A stretch of DNA of 64,000 nt from Acidobacteriota bacterium (GTDB lineage Bacteria > Acidobacteriota > Vicinamibacteria > Vicinamibacterales > UBA2999). The DNA is taken from the NCBI GenBank assembly GCA_030650395.1, contig JAUSDY010000065.1, forward strand, positions 1-64,000, in the 5' to 3' direction. Each line of letters begins with the position of its first letter. Position 1 is the first letter of the stretch. Shown here one piece after another: positions 1 through 7,423 of this stretch. The notes under the pieces were generated by a model. That model did not search any database and was not told the origin of the DNA. It worked only from the letters and a program-made list of their open reading frames with translations. A program made the position numbers and the translations under genes.

Positions 1-617
1 ATCTCGTTGGTGTAGGCGTCGCCCGAGAAGGTCAATAGCGTGGCGATCTGCGCCTTCCAGCCAAACCGGCCGACGCGCCGCTGTTTCGTCGCCACGTCAA
101 TCACCATCGCCGCGCGTCCGCTGATGCCATCGCGATCGCGATCGAACGGATCTTCGAGCGCGAGCAAGGTTTCGTCGGGGACCGCTTCCACCAATCCGGC
201 GCCAAACAACGGGATCGGCATCCGCCGCGCGATGACGTTGACCTCCGGCGGCATCACCGCCTGGCAGCGGTGATCCGGGATCGAGAACATCTGGAACAAC
301 GTGGTGAAGCCGACGACGTGAAACTTGCCGTCGGCGTCGCGATGCCCGGCGCGCATTTCGGTCATCGGGGTCATGCCCCCGACCACCGGAACGTTGTGAC
401 ACGCCGCGCACCCCGCCCCGTTGAACAACGGCCCAAGGCCCTCGCTCGGCTGTTCGATCTCCTTGAAGTCGTCGAGCCCGAGGCGGAAGTCCTCGAACTC
501 CCTGGGCGTGATGCCCGGCAGCGGATCGCCGGCGCCCGCCGGAAACTGCGCGGATACGCCAAGCGTCGTGAGGACCAACAACGTGGCGGCGCCGGCCAGA
601 ACACGGTTGGCCTTCAT
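1..617 (-). CDS. Di-haem c-type cytochrome, DUF1111 oxidoreductase family (cut by window edge)
   Basis: Reading leftwards from an ATG at 617 the frame stays open to the window edge, about 205 codons, so only the N-terminal part is visible. A hydrophobic signal peptide covers about residues 1-23 (ending near VSAQF). A CAACH haem-c motif lies at residues 70-74, and DPFDRDRDGISGRA follows further on. This combination is typical of the DUF1111 family of periplasmic di-haem peroxidase-like or thiol-oxidoreductase-like proteins, most of which have no proven substrate. The second haem site would lie outside the window. Its ATG overlaps the stop of the upstream cupredoxin gene (614-617), and a porin gene precedes that, so all three are probably co-transcribed. 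Confidence 0.8.
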   Translation of the reverse strand, partial: MKANRVLAGAATLLVLTTLGVSAQFPAGAGDPLPGITPREFEDFRLGLDDFKEIEQPSEGLGPLFNGAGCAACHNVPVVGGMTPMTEMRAGHRDADGKFHVVGFTTLFQMFSIPDHRCQAVMPPEVNVIARRMPIPLFGAGLVEAVPDETLLALEDPFDRDRDGISGRAAMVIDVATKQRRVGRFGWKAQIATLLTFSGDAYTNE

Positions 618-964
618 TTCACGACCAGCGTGGCGCGCATGGCGGTGTGGCCCGCGCCGCAGGGCCGCGAGCATTCGATGATGAATCGCCCGGCGGTATC
701 GGCGGTGTACTTGACGACGGTCTCGCCGCGGCGGCGCTTGGGGATCTGGACGTCGACCTCTGTGCCGATGATGCGAAAGCCGTGGTCGGTGTCTTCGCTG
801 GTGAGGTGGAACTCGATCACCGTGCCTTTTTCGACGGTGATTTCAGAGGGCGTGTAGGCGAAGCGCTCAGCGGAAACACGAATTACTCGAGGGCTCGAGG
901 GCTTGAGGGCTTGAGGGCTTGGCCCAAGCGCCAGCGCCAGTACGACGAAACATTTCAACAACAT
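614..964 (-). CDS. Exported cupredoxin with a cytochrome-oxidase-II-like CuA site
   Basis: A 116-residue exported protein. The start at 964 is preferred over a longer frame to 1003 because it begins with a clean signal peptide (MLLKCFVVLALALG) two bases after the upstream stop at 967-969. The core has H61 in DHGF and a C-terminal C98-x3-C102-x3-H106-x2-M109 pattern. That is the ligand set of the CuA site of cytochrome c oxidase subunit II and nitrous-oxide reductase. There is no N-terminal transmembrane anchor pair, so this is a free-standing periplasmic CuA-like domain. It probably carries electrons to or from the downstream di-haem protein; the partner is inferred from the operon only. An 8-bp tandem repeat encodes part of the segment after the signal peptide. 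Confidence 0.75.
   Translation of the reverse strand: MLLKCFVVLALALGPSPQALKPSSPRVIRVSAERFAYTPSEITVEKGTVIEFHLTSEDTDHGFRIIGTEVDVQIPKRRRGETVVKYTADTAGRFIIECSRPCGAGHTAMRATLVVK
888..919. repeat. 8-bp tandem repeat inside the cupredoxin gene
   Basis: Four units of (C/T)GAGGGCT in a row. They lie in the coding region between the signal peptide and the mature cupredoxin domain and encode a Ser/Pro/Leu-rich linker. Because the unit is 8 bp, loss or gain of one copy would shift the frame of the exported protein. Confidence 0.6.
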
Positions 965-966
965 GA

Positions 967-2133
967 CTAAAACCACCACCCAACACCGAGATTGATCTGC
1001 CACGGCGCGCGCACCACGCCGCTCTTGTTGCGCTCGCGGATGACATCGAACTTGAACGCAACGTCAGGGTCCGGGTAATACGTCGCGCCCGCGACCCACG
1101 CCGATCGTTGAAACTCTTGAAGCGGCTGGAAGCCCGCCGGCATCTTGTTCTGCGTATCGAACTTCTCGTAGCGCCCGAACACCACCACTTCGTCGCTCCA
1201 TGAGTCGGGCGTGACACGCGTCGCCGCTTCCGCATACGCGCCGAGCAGACGGCTGGCGATGTTGGGGCTCAGCCCGGTGTGCATCTGCAGCGCGCGGTTG
1301 AGATCCGCGGCGCCGGAAATATTCACCATCGACCACTGGCCGCGCAGCTCGTGGCGGCCGCGGCGGTAGCGCGCATCGAGCGACGACACCGCCACGGTCG
1401 GCGTCTGGATGTCCAACCGGATCAGCCCGAAGCCCGCGCCCCCGCGCCAGAGGCTTGCGCCCGCGGTGAGACCCGTGTTGCGGTATTCGAGCCGCCCGGT
1501 CACCGCCGGATCGCTGGCGTCGGCCCGTCCACCCTGCTGCCGCCCTCCGGCAATCCCCTCCTCGGCGGAGAATCCCGCGGCATCGAGGCCCGGCACGGCG
1601 TACGCACGGTATGAAAAGCCGCGGCCGAGATCGCCAAACGCCCCCACGCCCGTATCGCGCCAGGTGGTCGGCACAATCACCGTATCCACGAAGGTCCGTT
1701 CGACACCGTGAAACGTCGGCGGCTCGTGGCGCTCGTTGATGATGCCGACCGGCACGAGCACCATTCCCGCGCGCAGGTTGAAACGGCGATTCAGCATCAC
1801 GTCGATGAACGCCTGCTCGATCGCCACCTCGCCGGTCTCTTCGCCGCCTTCCACTTCGACGAACGCGTGCTCGACCTCGACCTCCGACCAGAACTTCAGG
1901 CGATCGGAGAAGCTGTGGCCGATCATCAGCACGAAGCGGTGCAGATCGACTTCCGTCGGCAGGTCCTGCACCTTGTTCAGGTGCATCTCCATATAGCCCG
2001 ATAGCGTTGGAAGGCCCTCGCGCGGCGGCGGCGCCGCCGGCGCCTGGGCGTAGACGTTGGCGCTGTGTGAGATCAGGCCGAAACAGGCCAGGATCAAAGG
2101 TTTCCAGTCCACCAAACTCGAAAGTTGAGGCAT
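967..2133 (-). CDS. Outer-membrane beta-barrel porin
   Basis: About 388 residues from an ATG at 2133; a TTG at 2142 is possible, but the promoter -10 region leaves little room for it. There is a signal peptide ending near NVYAQA. A long run of alternating amphipathic strands follows and the protein ends in GVGWWF, a typical aromatic C-terminus for outer-membrane assembly. Overall it resembles phosphate-selective/OprO-type porins, but the substrate cannot be read from sequence. It is the first gene of a tight operon with the CuA-like cupredoxin and the di-haem cytochrome. It is preceded by a strong promoter whose -10 element overlaps an inverted repeat, so expression is probably repressor-controlled. 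The operon partners hint at a redox or copper role, which is inference. Confidence 0.72.
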   Translation of the reverse strand: MPQLSSLVDWKPLILACFGLISHSANVYAQAPAAPPPREGLPTLSGYMEMHLNKVQDLPTEVDLHRFVLMIGHSFSDRLKFWSEVEVEHAFVEVEGGEETGEVAIEQAFIDVMLNRRFNLRAGMVLVPVGIINERHEPPTFHGVERTFVDTVIVPTTWRDTGVGAFGDLGRGFSYRAYAVPGLDAAGFSAEEGIAGGRQQGGRADASDPAVTGRLEYRNTGLTAGASLWRGGAGFGLIRLDIQTPTVAVSSLDARYRRGRHELRGQWSMVNISGAADLNRALQMHTGLSPNIASRLLGAYAEAATRVTPDSWSDEVVVFGRYEKFDTQNKMPAGFQPLQEFQRSAWVAGATYYPDPDVAFKFDVIRERNKSGVVRAPWQINLGVGWWF

Positions 2134-2142
2134 CGAAGTCAA

Positions 2143-2162
2143 TATTTTGATTACTCAAAATA
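2143..2162. promoter_or_regulatory. Operator-like inverted repeat over the porin promoter
   Basis: A perfect 8-4-8 inverted repeat (TATTTTGA, TTAC, TCAAAATA). It covers the -10 hexamer of the leftward promoter and ends 10 bp upstream of the porin ATG. Its AT-rich arms stand out against the GC-rich surroundings and resemble ArsR- or MarR-type operators. The cognate repressor is unknown. Confidence 0.5.
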
Positions 2163-2185
2163 GACCGTTAGGCACATCTTGTCAA
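2157..2185 (-). promoter_or_regulatory. Sigma-70-type promoter of the porin operon
   Basis: On the minus strand TTGACA (2185-2180) is followed after exactly 17 bp by TATTTT (2162-2157). The transcript would start about 17-20 nt before the porin ATG at 2133. Confidence 0.55.
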
Positions 2186-2199
2186 GCCGGGAGATGTTA

Positions 2200-2273
2200 C
2201 TTGTCGGGATCCCGACAAGAAGTGCCTTCCCGTCAGGGAGTGCCCTCCCGACAAGAGGTGCCCTCCCGTCAGG
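2200..2273. repeat. Palindrome plus 18-bp tandem repeat upstream of the porin promoter
   Basis: A perfect 20-bp palindrome (CTTGTCGGGATCCCGACAAG, 2200-2219) runs into three 18-bp units (2214-2231, 2232-2249, 2250-2267) plus 6 bp of a fourth. The units alternate between GACAAG and GTCAGG starts, each followed by a conserved GTGCC(C/T)TCCC. The array lies between the stop of the upstream gene and the porin promoter, so it could be a regulatory array or a mobile short repeat. No match to a named element is recognised. Confidence 0.6.
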
Positions 2274-2277
2274 TTTT

Positions 2278-3159
2278 TTACTGAGGGACTACCCGTCCAG
2301 CAGTGAGGAAGCGGCGGTACTGCGTGTATTCGGTGTTGGTGCGGAGCCGGGGCGAGCCCGACCTGCGCGTGATGCGAAGCGACGACGCCGATACCGGCAG
2401 GATCAGGGTCTCATCAGGATCGCTGAACTTGATCGGCTTGAACCGGATCGACGAATCAAACCGCTCCATCGTCCACACGCCGTTATCCGGCGAGCGGCGC
2501 GCCACCTGCCACGGCAACTTGATGTCGACGAGGCCGCCGAGGCCCTGATCGAGGCGTAGCACGTCGTAGGTTTCCGCATCAATCCAGATGCGGCCGCGCA
2601 TGCCGCCGTCGATGGAATAGCTGATGCAGTTCTCGTTATTATCGACGAGTGACACCGTGACAGTCGGCTTGGCTTTCATCCGGTACGCGACGAGGATCGC
2701 CGCGCGGCCATCCTGCTTCGCGGGCCCGACGATCGAGAAGGTGTAATCCACCCGCTGCTGCGGCAAGAGCATCGACAGCGGTTGCGTTTCGGTGTCGTTT
2801 TGTTCGGGCGAGGTGCAGTTGTCGTAGTCGTTCTTGCGCGGCGCGTGTCCGTTGACCTTCAGCACCTGGCGCAGCGTCTTGGCCTCGAGCGGGGTCCTGG
2901 TGTCGGCGGTCGGGTCCCACGACAGCCGCAGCTCCGACTGTACCGTGCGCGCGGGACCGTCGCCCGACAGGCCCAGGCTGAGCGGCTGCAAGCTGACGGT
3001 CTCGAAGCAGACGATGCTCTGCGCGCGCGCGAAGTAGTACTCGACGCGCTCGCCCGCGCGCTGAAGGGTGGCGGCGAGATCGAACGAGGGAGCAGCCTGT
3101 TCGGCGGTCAGGACCGCGCCAAAGAGGATCGCGAACGCAGCCTGGCCGGCGCGCAGCAA
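2278..3159 (-). CDS. Exported protein of unknown function
   Basis: A 293-residue protein starting at a TTG preceded by AGGAAAGA. It has a hydrophobic signal peptide (about residues 5-20) and a mainly beta-rich body with repeated patterns such as KPTVTVSLVDNNENC and GGMRGRIWIDAETYDVLRLD. The latter resembles the barrel-like folds of outer-membrane lipoprotein carriers, though no family is recognised with confidence. Four cysteines are present (C51, C115 and C178 among them). It lies 8 bp after the DsbD-like gene on the same strand and is probably co-transcribed with it. Function unknown. Confidence 0.65.
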   Translation of the reverse strand: MLRAGQAAFAILFGAVLTAEQAAPSFDLAATLQRAGERVEYYFARAQSIVCFETVSLQPLSLGLSGDGPARTVQSELRLSWDPTADTRTPLEAKTLRQVLKVNGHAPRKNDYDNCTSPEQNDTETQPLSMLLPQQRVDYTFSIVGPAKQDGRAAILVAYRMKAKPTVTVSLVDNNENCISYSIDGGMRGRIWIDAETYDVLRLDQGLGGLVDIKLPWQVARRSPDNGVWTMERFDSSIRFKPIKFSDPDETLILPVSASSLRITRRSGSPRLRTNTEYTQYRRFLTAGRVVPQ

Positions 3160-3167
3160 CTTCTTTC

Positions 3168-3749
3168 CTATTCTTTAACGTCGAGCGCGAAGCTGAACGG
3201 GACCTTCGTCGGCGCGTAGCAGACCTTGTCGTCACACGCCTGGTACTCGAGGCGGCCGCTGACCTTCACCGTCGGCGACGCGGCGAGCAGCTTCTGCGCC
3301 TCGGGCGTGGCGAGGATCGTCACGTCCTGCACGAGCTTGAACGGCTTGCTGTAGGTCTCGGTCTTCTCGTTGAGCTCCTTGAAGAAATAGATCTCCGAGG
3401 GCGGATACGAGGTCGGTTGCACTTTCAACCACGGCTGCGGGTCGAGCTTCACCGCGATCACCTGGTAGTCGTGCTTGCCGGGCGCATACACGTGCATCAG
3501 TTTTTTCGGCGCGATATCGAAGGCGAGCGAGAGGCGCTTGCCCGTGGCCACGGTCGTGTCGCTGATCGAGGTCACCACGGTGAGGTGCATCGTCTCTGAC
3601 CGCGCTGTGGTGGCGGCAGACTGCGGGGCCGCGGATTGCGCAGAAATACCGGCCTGCCCTGAGCGAGGCGCGGAGGTTTCCGCGCCGAGTCGAAGGGGGC
3701 CGCAGATGACGCAGATTACGCCGATCAAAAGGCCATTTACGAATTTCAT
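3168..3749 (-). CDS. Exported DsbD N-terminal-domain-like protein
   Basis: About 193 residues from an ATG at 3749 (signal peptide MKFVNGLLIGVICVI). The C-terminal half ends with YQACDDKVCYAPTKVPFSF, which matches the paired-cysteine segment of the N-terminal (alpha/DsbC-interacting) domain of the thiol:disulfide interchange protein DsbD. The transmembrane and thioredoxin domains of DsbD are absent, so this is a stand-alone domain. It would exchange disulfides with periplasmic partners, possibly in cytochrome c or copper-protein maturation. A low-complexity Ala/Ser/Gln linker (about residues 20-50) overlaps a dispersed DNA repeat (3649-3697), which seems to have been inserted in frame. Confidence 0.68.
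   Translation of the reverse strand: MKFVNGLLIGVICVICGPLRLGAETSAPRSGQAGISAQSAAPQSAATTARSETMHLTVVTSISDTTVATGKRLSLAFDIAPKKLMHVYAPGKHDYQVIAVKLDPQPWLKVQPTSYPPSEIYFFKELNEKTETYSKPFKLVQDVTILATPEAQKLLAASPTVKVSGRLEYQACDDKVCYAPTKVPFSFALDVKE
3649..3697. repeat. Dispersed hairpin repeat, copy 1
   Basis: On the minus strand the element reads CCCTTCGACTCG, a variable hairpin (arms GGCGCGGA / TCCGCGCC), then CGCTCAGGGCAGGCCGG. A second copy with a different central hairpin lies at 56308-56347. Both copies lie in coding sequence just after a signal-peptide region and both encode the peptide RSGQAG in the same frame. Confidence 0.65.
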
Positions 3750-3813
3750 CGCTGGTTCCCTCGATGCCAACACCCTCTTACGATACCCCAGCTGGACTAA
3801 GATCTCCGCAGTC

Positions 3814-4518
3814 ATGTCCGTGCGTCCGCCTACGCGAATTCTGGTTGCCGAAGACGATCCCGATATCGGCAGCCTGCTCGAGCATTACCTGCGCAAGGCC
3901 GGCTTCCTGCCCACGCTGGTCGCGTCGGGGCGCGATGTGATTCCGCAGATCAAGCGCGAGGCGCCGGATCTGCTGGTGCTCGATCTGATGTTGCCGGGAC
4001 TCGACGGCCTGCAGCTGTGCCGCGCGATCAGGGGCGATGCCACCATGGCCGCGATCCCGGTCATCATGGTCACCGCGAAGGGCGAGGAATCCGATCGCAT
4101 CGTCGGCCTCGAGTTGGGCGCCGACGACTACATCACCAAGCCGTTCAGCCCGAATGAAGTCGTGGCCCGCGTCCGCGCGCTGCTGCGCAGGGCGCACCGG
4201 CCCTCGCCCACCGACAGCCGGCTGACCTACGGCGTGCTGTCGGTGGACGTCGACCGGCACGTCGTGAAGGTCGACGGCCGCGAAGTCAAACTGACCGCGA
4301 AGGAATTTCTCCTGCTGCAGTACCTGATGCAGCACCGCGGCCGCGTGTTGTCGCGCGATCTCCTGCTGTCGGACGTGTGGAGCTACTCCTACACGGGCGG
4401 GACGCGCACCGTCGACGTGCACGTCCGCCGCCTGCGCGACAAGGTCCCGATGCTGGCCGACGCGATTGTGACCGTCAAACAATTCGGCTATAAGCTGCTC
4501 GACCCCGCGCCCGCGTGA
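3814..4518 (+). CDS. PhoB/OmpR-family response regulator
   Basis: A 234-residue cytoplasmic transcription regulator from ATG 3814; upstream in-frame starts would run through the divergent promoter region. The receiver domain (residues about 8-120) has the acidic pair DD, phospho-acceptor D57 (LVLDLMLPGLDG), T87 and K109 (ITKPFSP). A winged-helix DNA-binding domain follows (KLTAKEFLLLQYLMQ, GGTRTVDVHVRRLR). Its GTG-started kinase partner overlaps the stop codon by 4 bases. PhoB/RegX3-like regulators control phosphate starvation genes. Phosphate-related genes elsewhere in the window (Pit, DUF47, PhoX, Ppx) fit that role, but the regulon is inferred. Confidence 0.85.
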   Translation: MSVRPPTRILVAEDDPDIGSLLEHYLRKAGFLPTLVASGRDVIPQIKREAPDLLVLDLMLPGLDGLQLCRAIRGDATMAAIPVIMVTAKGEESDRIVGLELGADDYITKPFSPNEVVARVRALLRRAHRPSPTDSRLTYGVLSVDVDRHVVKVDGREVKLTAKEFLLLQYLMQHRGRVLSRDLLLSDVWSYSYTGGTRTVDVHVRRLRDKVPMLADAIVTVKQFGYKLLDPAPA

Positions 4519-5795
4519 TCGACATTCCGCCGGTTCTGCTGTTCGTCCTCGCATTCGGTGTCGGCGCGGTCGCCGCGCTGGGCGTGCAGGCGCTATGGCA
4601 ATCGTCCGCCGCCGGGCAGCAGCGCGAGCGCGTGCTGGCGATCCTGTCGGTGGCGCGTCGCTACGCGCTCGGCGATCTCAGCCGGCCCGCCCCCGACTAT
4701 GGCGATGACGACGTCGGGAGCGTGGCGCGCGGGATGGATCACGCCGTGCAGGAGCTGGGGCGGCGCATCGACAGCCTGTCGCGCGATCGCGCGCGCATGG
4801 AGGCGATTCTCGCGAGCATGAGCGAGGGCGTGCTGGTCGTGAACGAGCAGGGCCTCCTGCAGCTGGTGAACGACGCCGCGCGCCGCATCCTCAAGCTCGA
4901 GAAGGGCTCGATCGATCGCTCCTACGTCGAGGCGATCCGTCATCCCGGCATCGTCGAACACATCGCTCGAGCACTCGCCGGACACGAGACCGGGCCGCTG
5001 GAGCTATCGGTCACGAGAGACACGACGTTGACGCTCGTGGCCCAGGTCGCGCCGGTCGTCGCCGCCGGCCGCGGCGCGGTGCTGGTCATGCATGACATTA
5101 CCGACTTGAGAAAGGCGGATCTGATTCGCCGCGACTTCGTGGCAAATGTCTCGCACGAGCTGCGCACGCCGCTCACCGCGATCAAAGGCTACGCGGAAGC
5201 GTTGCTCGACGATCCCGAAGACGACGAGGCGCGACGACGGTTCCTCGAGATCATCCACCGGCATGCGACGCGCATGGAGCGGCTGGTGAAGGATCTGCTC
5301 AGGCTGGCGCGGCTCGATGCGGGACAAGAAACCGTGGAGCTGGCGCCGTGCGATATCGACGGCCTGGTGGAGGGCATCGTGTCGGACTTCGAGCCGATCG
5401 CACAAGAGAAGCACCAGACCCTCGACGCGCAGGTCGCGCCCGAAGCGGCGCTACTCGTGACCGACGCGGCGAAGCTGCATGACGTGCTGCGCAACCTCGT
5501 CGAAAACGCCGTCAACTACACGCCTGACGGCGGTGCCGTCGAGGTGCGCGCCCGCATCGCCGGCGGCCGCTTTCAAATCAGTGTGGCCGACACCGGCCAC
5601 GGCATTGCACCTGACGATTTGGCGCGCGTGTTCGAGCGCTTCTATCGGGTCGACAAATCGCGGGCCCGTCCCGGCGGCACCGGCCTGGGTTTGTCGATCG
5701 TCAAACATCTGGTCCAGGTGCTCGACGGCGAAGTGATCGTGGAGAACGAGCCTGGCGGCGGCGCGCTGTTCACGGTAACGTTGCCGTTGCGATGA
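4515..5795 (+). CDS. PhoR-like sensor histidine kinase
   Basis: A 426-residue kinase with a GTG start overlapping the regulator stop (GTGA). There is one N-terminal transmembrane segment (about residues 5-28), a HAMP-like linker, then a PAS-like domain (about 95-190). The HisKA box is NVSHELRTPLTAIKGYAEAL with phospho-His at 214. The ATPase domain has N, G1 and G2 boxes (LRNLVENAVNY, DTGHGIAP, GGTGLGLSIVK). The single membrane pass without a large periplasmic loop resembles PhoR, which senses phosphate through a Pst complex. No Pst or PhoU gene is adjacent here. The next gene starts inside its stop codon, so at least three genes are coupled. Confidence 0.85.
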   Translation: MIDIPPVLLFVLAFGVGAVAALGVQALWQSSAAGQQRERVLAILSVARRYALGDLSRPAPDYGDDDVGSVARGMDHAVQELGRRIDSLSRDRARMEAILASMSEGVLVVNEQGLLQLVNDAARRILKLEKGSIDRSYVEAIRHPGIVEHIARALAGHETGPLELSVTRDTTLTLVAQVAPVVAAGRGAVLVMHDITDLRKADLIRRDFVANVSHELRTPLTAIKGYAEALLDDPEDDEARRRFLEIIHRHATRMERLVKDLLRLARLDAGQETVELAPCDIDGLVEGIVSDFEPIAQEKHQTLDAQVAPEAALLVTDAAKLHDVLRNLVENAVNYTPDGGAVEVRARIAGGRFQISVADTGHGIAPDDLARVFERFYRVDKSRARPGGTGLGLSIVKHLVQVLDGEVIVENEPGGGALFTVTLPLR

Positions 5796-6631
5796 AGATC
5801 CGGCCGCTGTGCCTGACAGCCATCGCTGCGCTCCTGGCATTGGTGAGCGGATGCGAAGCATCCTCGACTCCGGTGCTAGAGATCGCGACGACGACCAGCG
5901 TTCAGAACTCCGGCCTGCTCGCGGTGTTGCTGCCGGCGTTCGAACAGGCCGCGGGCATCGCGGTCCGGGCCCACGCCACCGGCAGCGGCCGAGCGTTGCA
6001 GATGTTGTCAAACGGCACCGTCGACGCCGTGATCAGCCACTCGCCGATCGCGGAACAGCGGTTGACGGCCGATCATCCCGACTGGTCCTATCGCAAGCTC
6101 GCCTACAACTGGTTCGTGGTCGTCGGGCCTCCATCAGACCCCGCTCGCGTACGCGGTGCCACCGACATCGCCGACGCGTTTCGCCGCATTGCCGAATCAG
6201 ATGCGATGTTTGTTTCTCGTGGCGACGAATCGGGAACCCATGAACGCGAAAACGCGTTCTGGGAGGCGGCCGGCCGTCGGCCGATCACGGGGAGGCTGCT
6301 GGTCAGCGGCCGCGGCATGGCCCAGGCACTTCGTCATGCCGATGAGGCCCGTGCATATACCCTCAGCGATGCGCCGACGTTCCGGCAGCTGGCCGATGAT
6401 CTCGACCTTGCAGTGGTGTTCGAGGACGATCCGCGTTTGCTCAACACCTACGCGTTCATCCACCGCACCGGACATCCGGAGGCTGATGCACTGGCGGCCT
6501 GGTTGTTCTCGGACACCGGCCGGACGTCGTTGGGCGGGTTCATGGTCGAAGGCCGGCGCGGTTTCGAACCGTGGCCGCCAGGCTGTGCGGCGGGCGCCCC
6601 GTCGGACGTGCCGTGCCGGCCAGACAAATGA
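5792..6631 (+). CDS. tupA: Tungstate/molybdate-type ABC binding lipoprotein (TupA-like), orphan
   Basis: 279 residues with a lipobox (LALVSGC, Cys at about 21), so a membrane-anchored periplasmic lipoprotein. The mature N-terminus ATTTSVQNSGLL matches the TupA oxyanion-binding loop. ATGSGRALQMLSNGTVDAVISH and SRGDESGTHERE are the other anion-contact segments of this type II binding-protein family. No TupB permease or TupC ATPase gene is nearby. Its ATG overlaps the stop of the PhoR-like kinase (5792-5795), so it may act as an anion sensor for the kinase rather than as a transporter part. That is inference from gene order. Confidence 0.7.
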   Translation: MKIRPLCLTAIAALLALVSGCEASSTPVLEIATTTSVQNSGLLAVLLPAFEQAAGIAVRAHATGSGRALQMLSNGTVDAVISHSPIAEQRLTADHPDWSYRKLAYNWFVVVGPPSDPARVRGATDIADAFRRIAESDAMFVSRGDESGTHERENAFWEAAGRRPITGRLLVSGRGMAQALRHADEARAYTLSDAPTFRQLADDLDLAVVFEDDPRLLNTYAFIHRTGHPEADALAAWLFSDTGRTSLGGFMVEGRRGFEPWPPGCAAGAPSDVPCRPDK

Positions 6632-6694
6632 GTCCGCAGAGCCGGTACACGGCTTCCCGATGATCGTTGAATAGAAGCTGAGGAGGCGGTCCGG

Positions 6695-7321
6695 ATGAAT
6701 AAGCCAATGTTGGGGGTCATGGTCCTCGGCGTCGTCGTCGGTTACGCCACGCAACGATATGGATCGCCGCGGGCCGCAGGTATTCCGCCGATTGCTGCGC
6801 TCGCCTTTACAGTCGTGCTCGCATCCGGTGGCGGCATCGACGCGCAAGCTCCCGCAGCAGGCAATGATCTGTCGTCGCTGTCGTTCTTCTTAGGTCGCTG
6901 GGAAGGGACCGCGGAGGGACAGCCTGGCAAGGGCAACGCCACGCGCGAGTACGTTTCGGAGCTGCGATCGAAAATCATCTACGCGAAGCATCGTGGCGTC
7001 TACCCTCCTCAGCCGGCCAACCCGAAGGGCGAAGTCCACGAGGATCTTGGAATCTATAGCTTCGATACCGCCGCGAAGCGCGTGCGGTTCCGCCAGTTCC
7101 ATGTCGAAGGGTTCGTGATCCATTACGTGCAGGAGCCGGACACCAAGCCCGGCACCTGGATCTACACCAGCGAAGCGATCGAAAACATTCCGAAGGGCTA
7201 TCGCAGCCGGGAAACGCACCTCAGCCTCGGCCCAGATGAGTTCGAGGAGGTCTTCGAGCTGGCGGACCCCGGCAAGGACTTCGCGGTGTATTCACGGACC
7301 CGGTTCAAACGCGTGCGGTAG
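6695..7321 (+). CDS. Exported lipocalin-like (calycin-type) protein of unknown function
   Basis: 208 residues. The N-terminus has a hydrophobic stretch and a signal-like region up to about residue 52 (GGGIDAQAPAAG). The mature part begins LSSLSFFLGRWEGTAEG, the opening motif shared by FABP-like/DUF1579 and nitrobindin-type beta barrels. It continues with beta strands and ends in FAVYSRTRFKRVR. A ligand cannot be assigned, and the haem-binding His of nitrobindins was not identified. AGGAGG-like sequence lies just before the ATG at 6695. It sits alone between the TupA-like gene and the ArsR-rhodanese operon. Confidence 0.6.
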   Translation: MNKPMLGVMVLGVVVGYATQRYGSPRAAGIPPIAALAFTVVLASGGGIDAQAPAAGNDLSSLSFFLGRWEGTAEGQPGKGNATREYVSELRSKIIYAKHRGVYPPQPANPKGEVHEDLGIYSFDTAAKRVRFRQFHVEGFVIHYVQEPDTKPGTWIYTSEAIENIPKGYRSRETHLSLGPDEFEEVFELADPGKDFAVYSRTRFKRVR

Positions 7322-7368
7322 CCATAACTCGCGATCCAGATTCTGCCGAGTCCGCCAGGCGGCGGCGA

Positions 7369-7397
7369 TTGACTTCCAGCGCGCGAGGTCCTATATT
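7369..7397 (+). promoter_or_regulatory. Promoter of the ArsR-rhodanese operon
   Basis: TTGACT (7369-7374) and TATATT (7392-7397) are separated by 17 bp. The -10 box lies within the inverted repeat at 7393-7416, so regulator binding would block transcription. Confidence 0.6.
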
Positions 7398-7416
7398 CAA
7401 ATAGTAGTTTGAATAT
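7393..7416. promoter_or_regulatory. ArsR-type operator of the sulfur operon
   Basis: A perfect 9-6-9 inverted repeat (ATATTCAAA, TAGTAG, TTTGAATAT) 7 bp before the ATG of the ArsR-family gene. Size and symmetry match ArsR/SmtB-family operators, implying autoregulation. The arms resemble those of the arsM/arsR operator at 55427-55450, which has the same 9-6-9 layout. Confidence 0.7.
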
Positions 7417-7423
7417 TTGATTT

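Noticed and set aside
2143-2162. FNR/CRP-type site upstream of the porin
   Set aside because: The TTGA and TCAA halves are 4 bp apart instead of 6, so it does not fit the FNR consensus.
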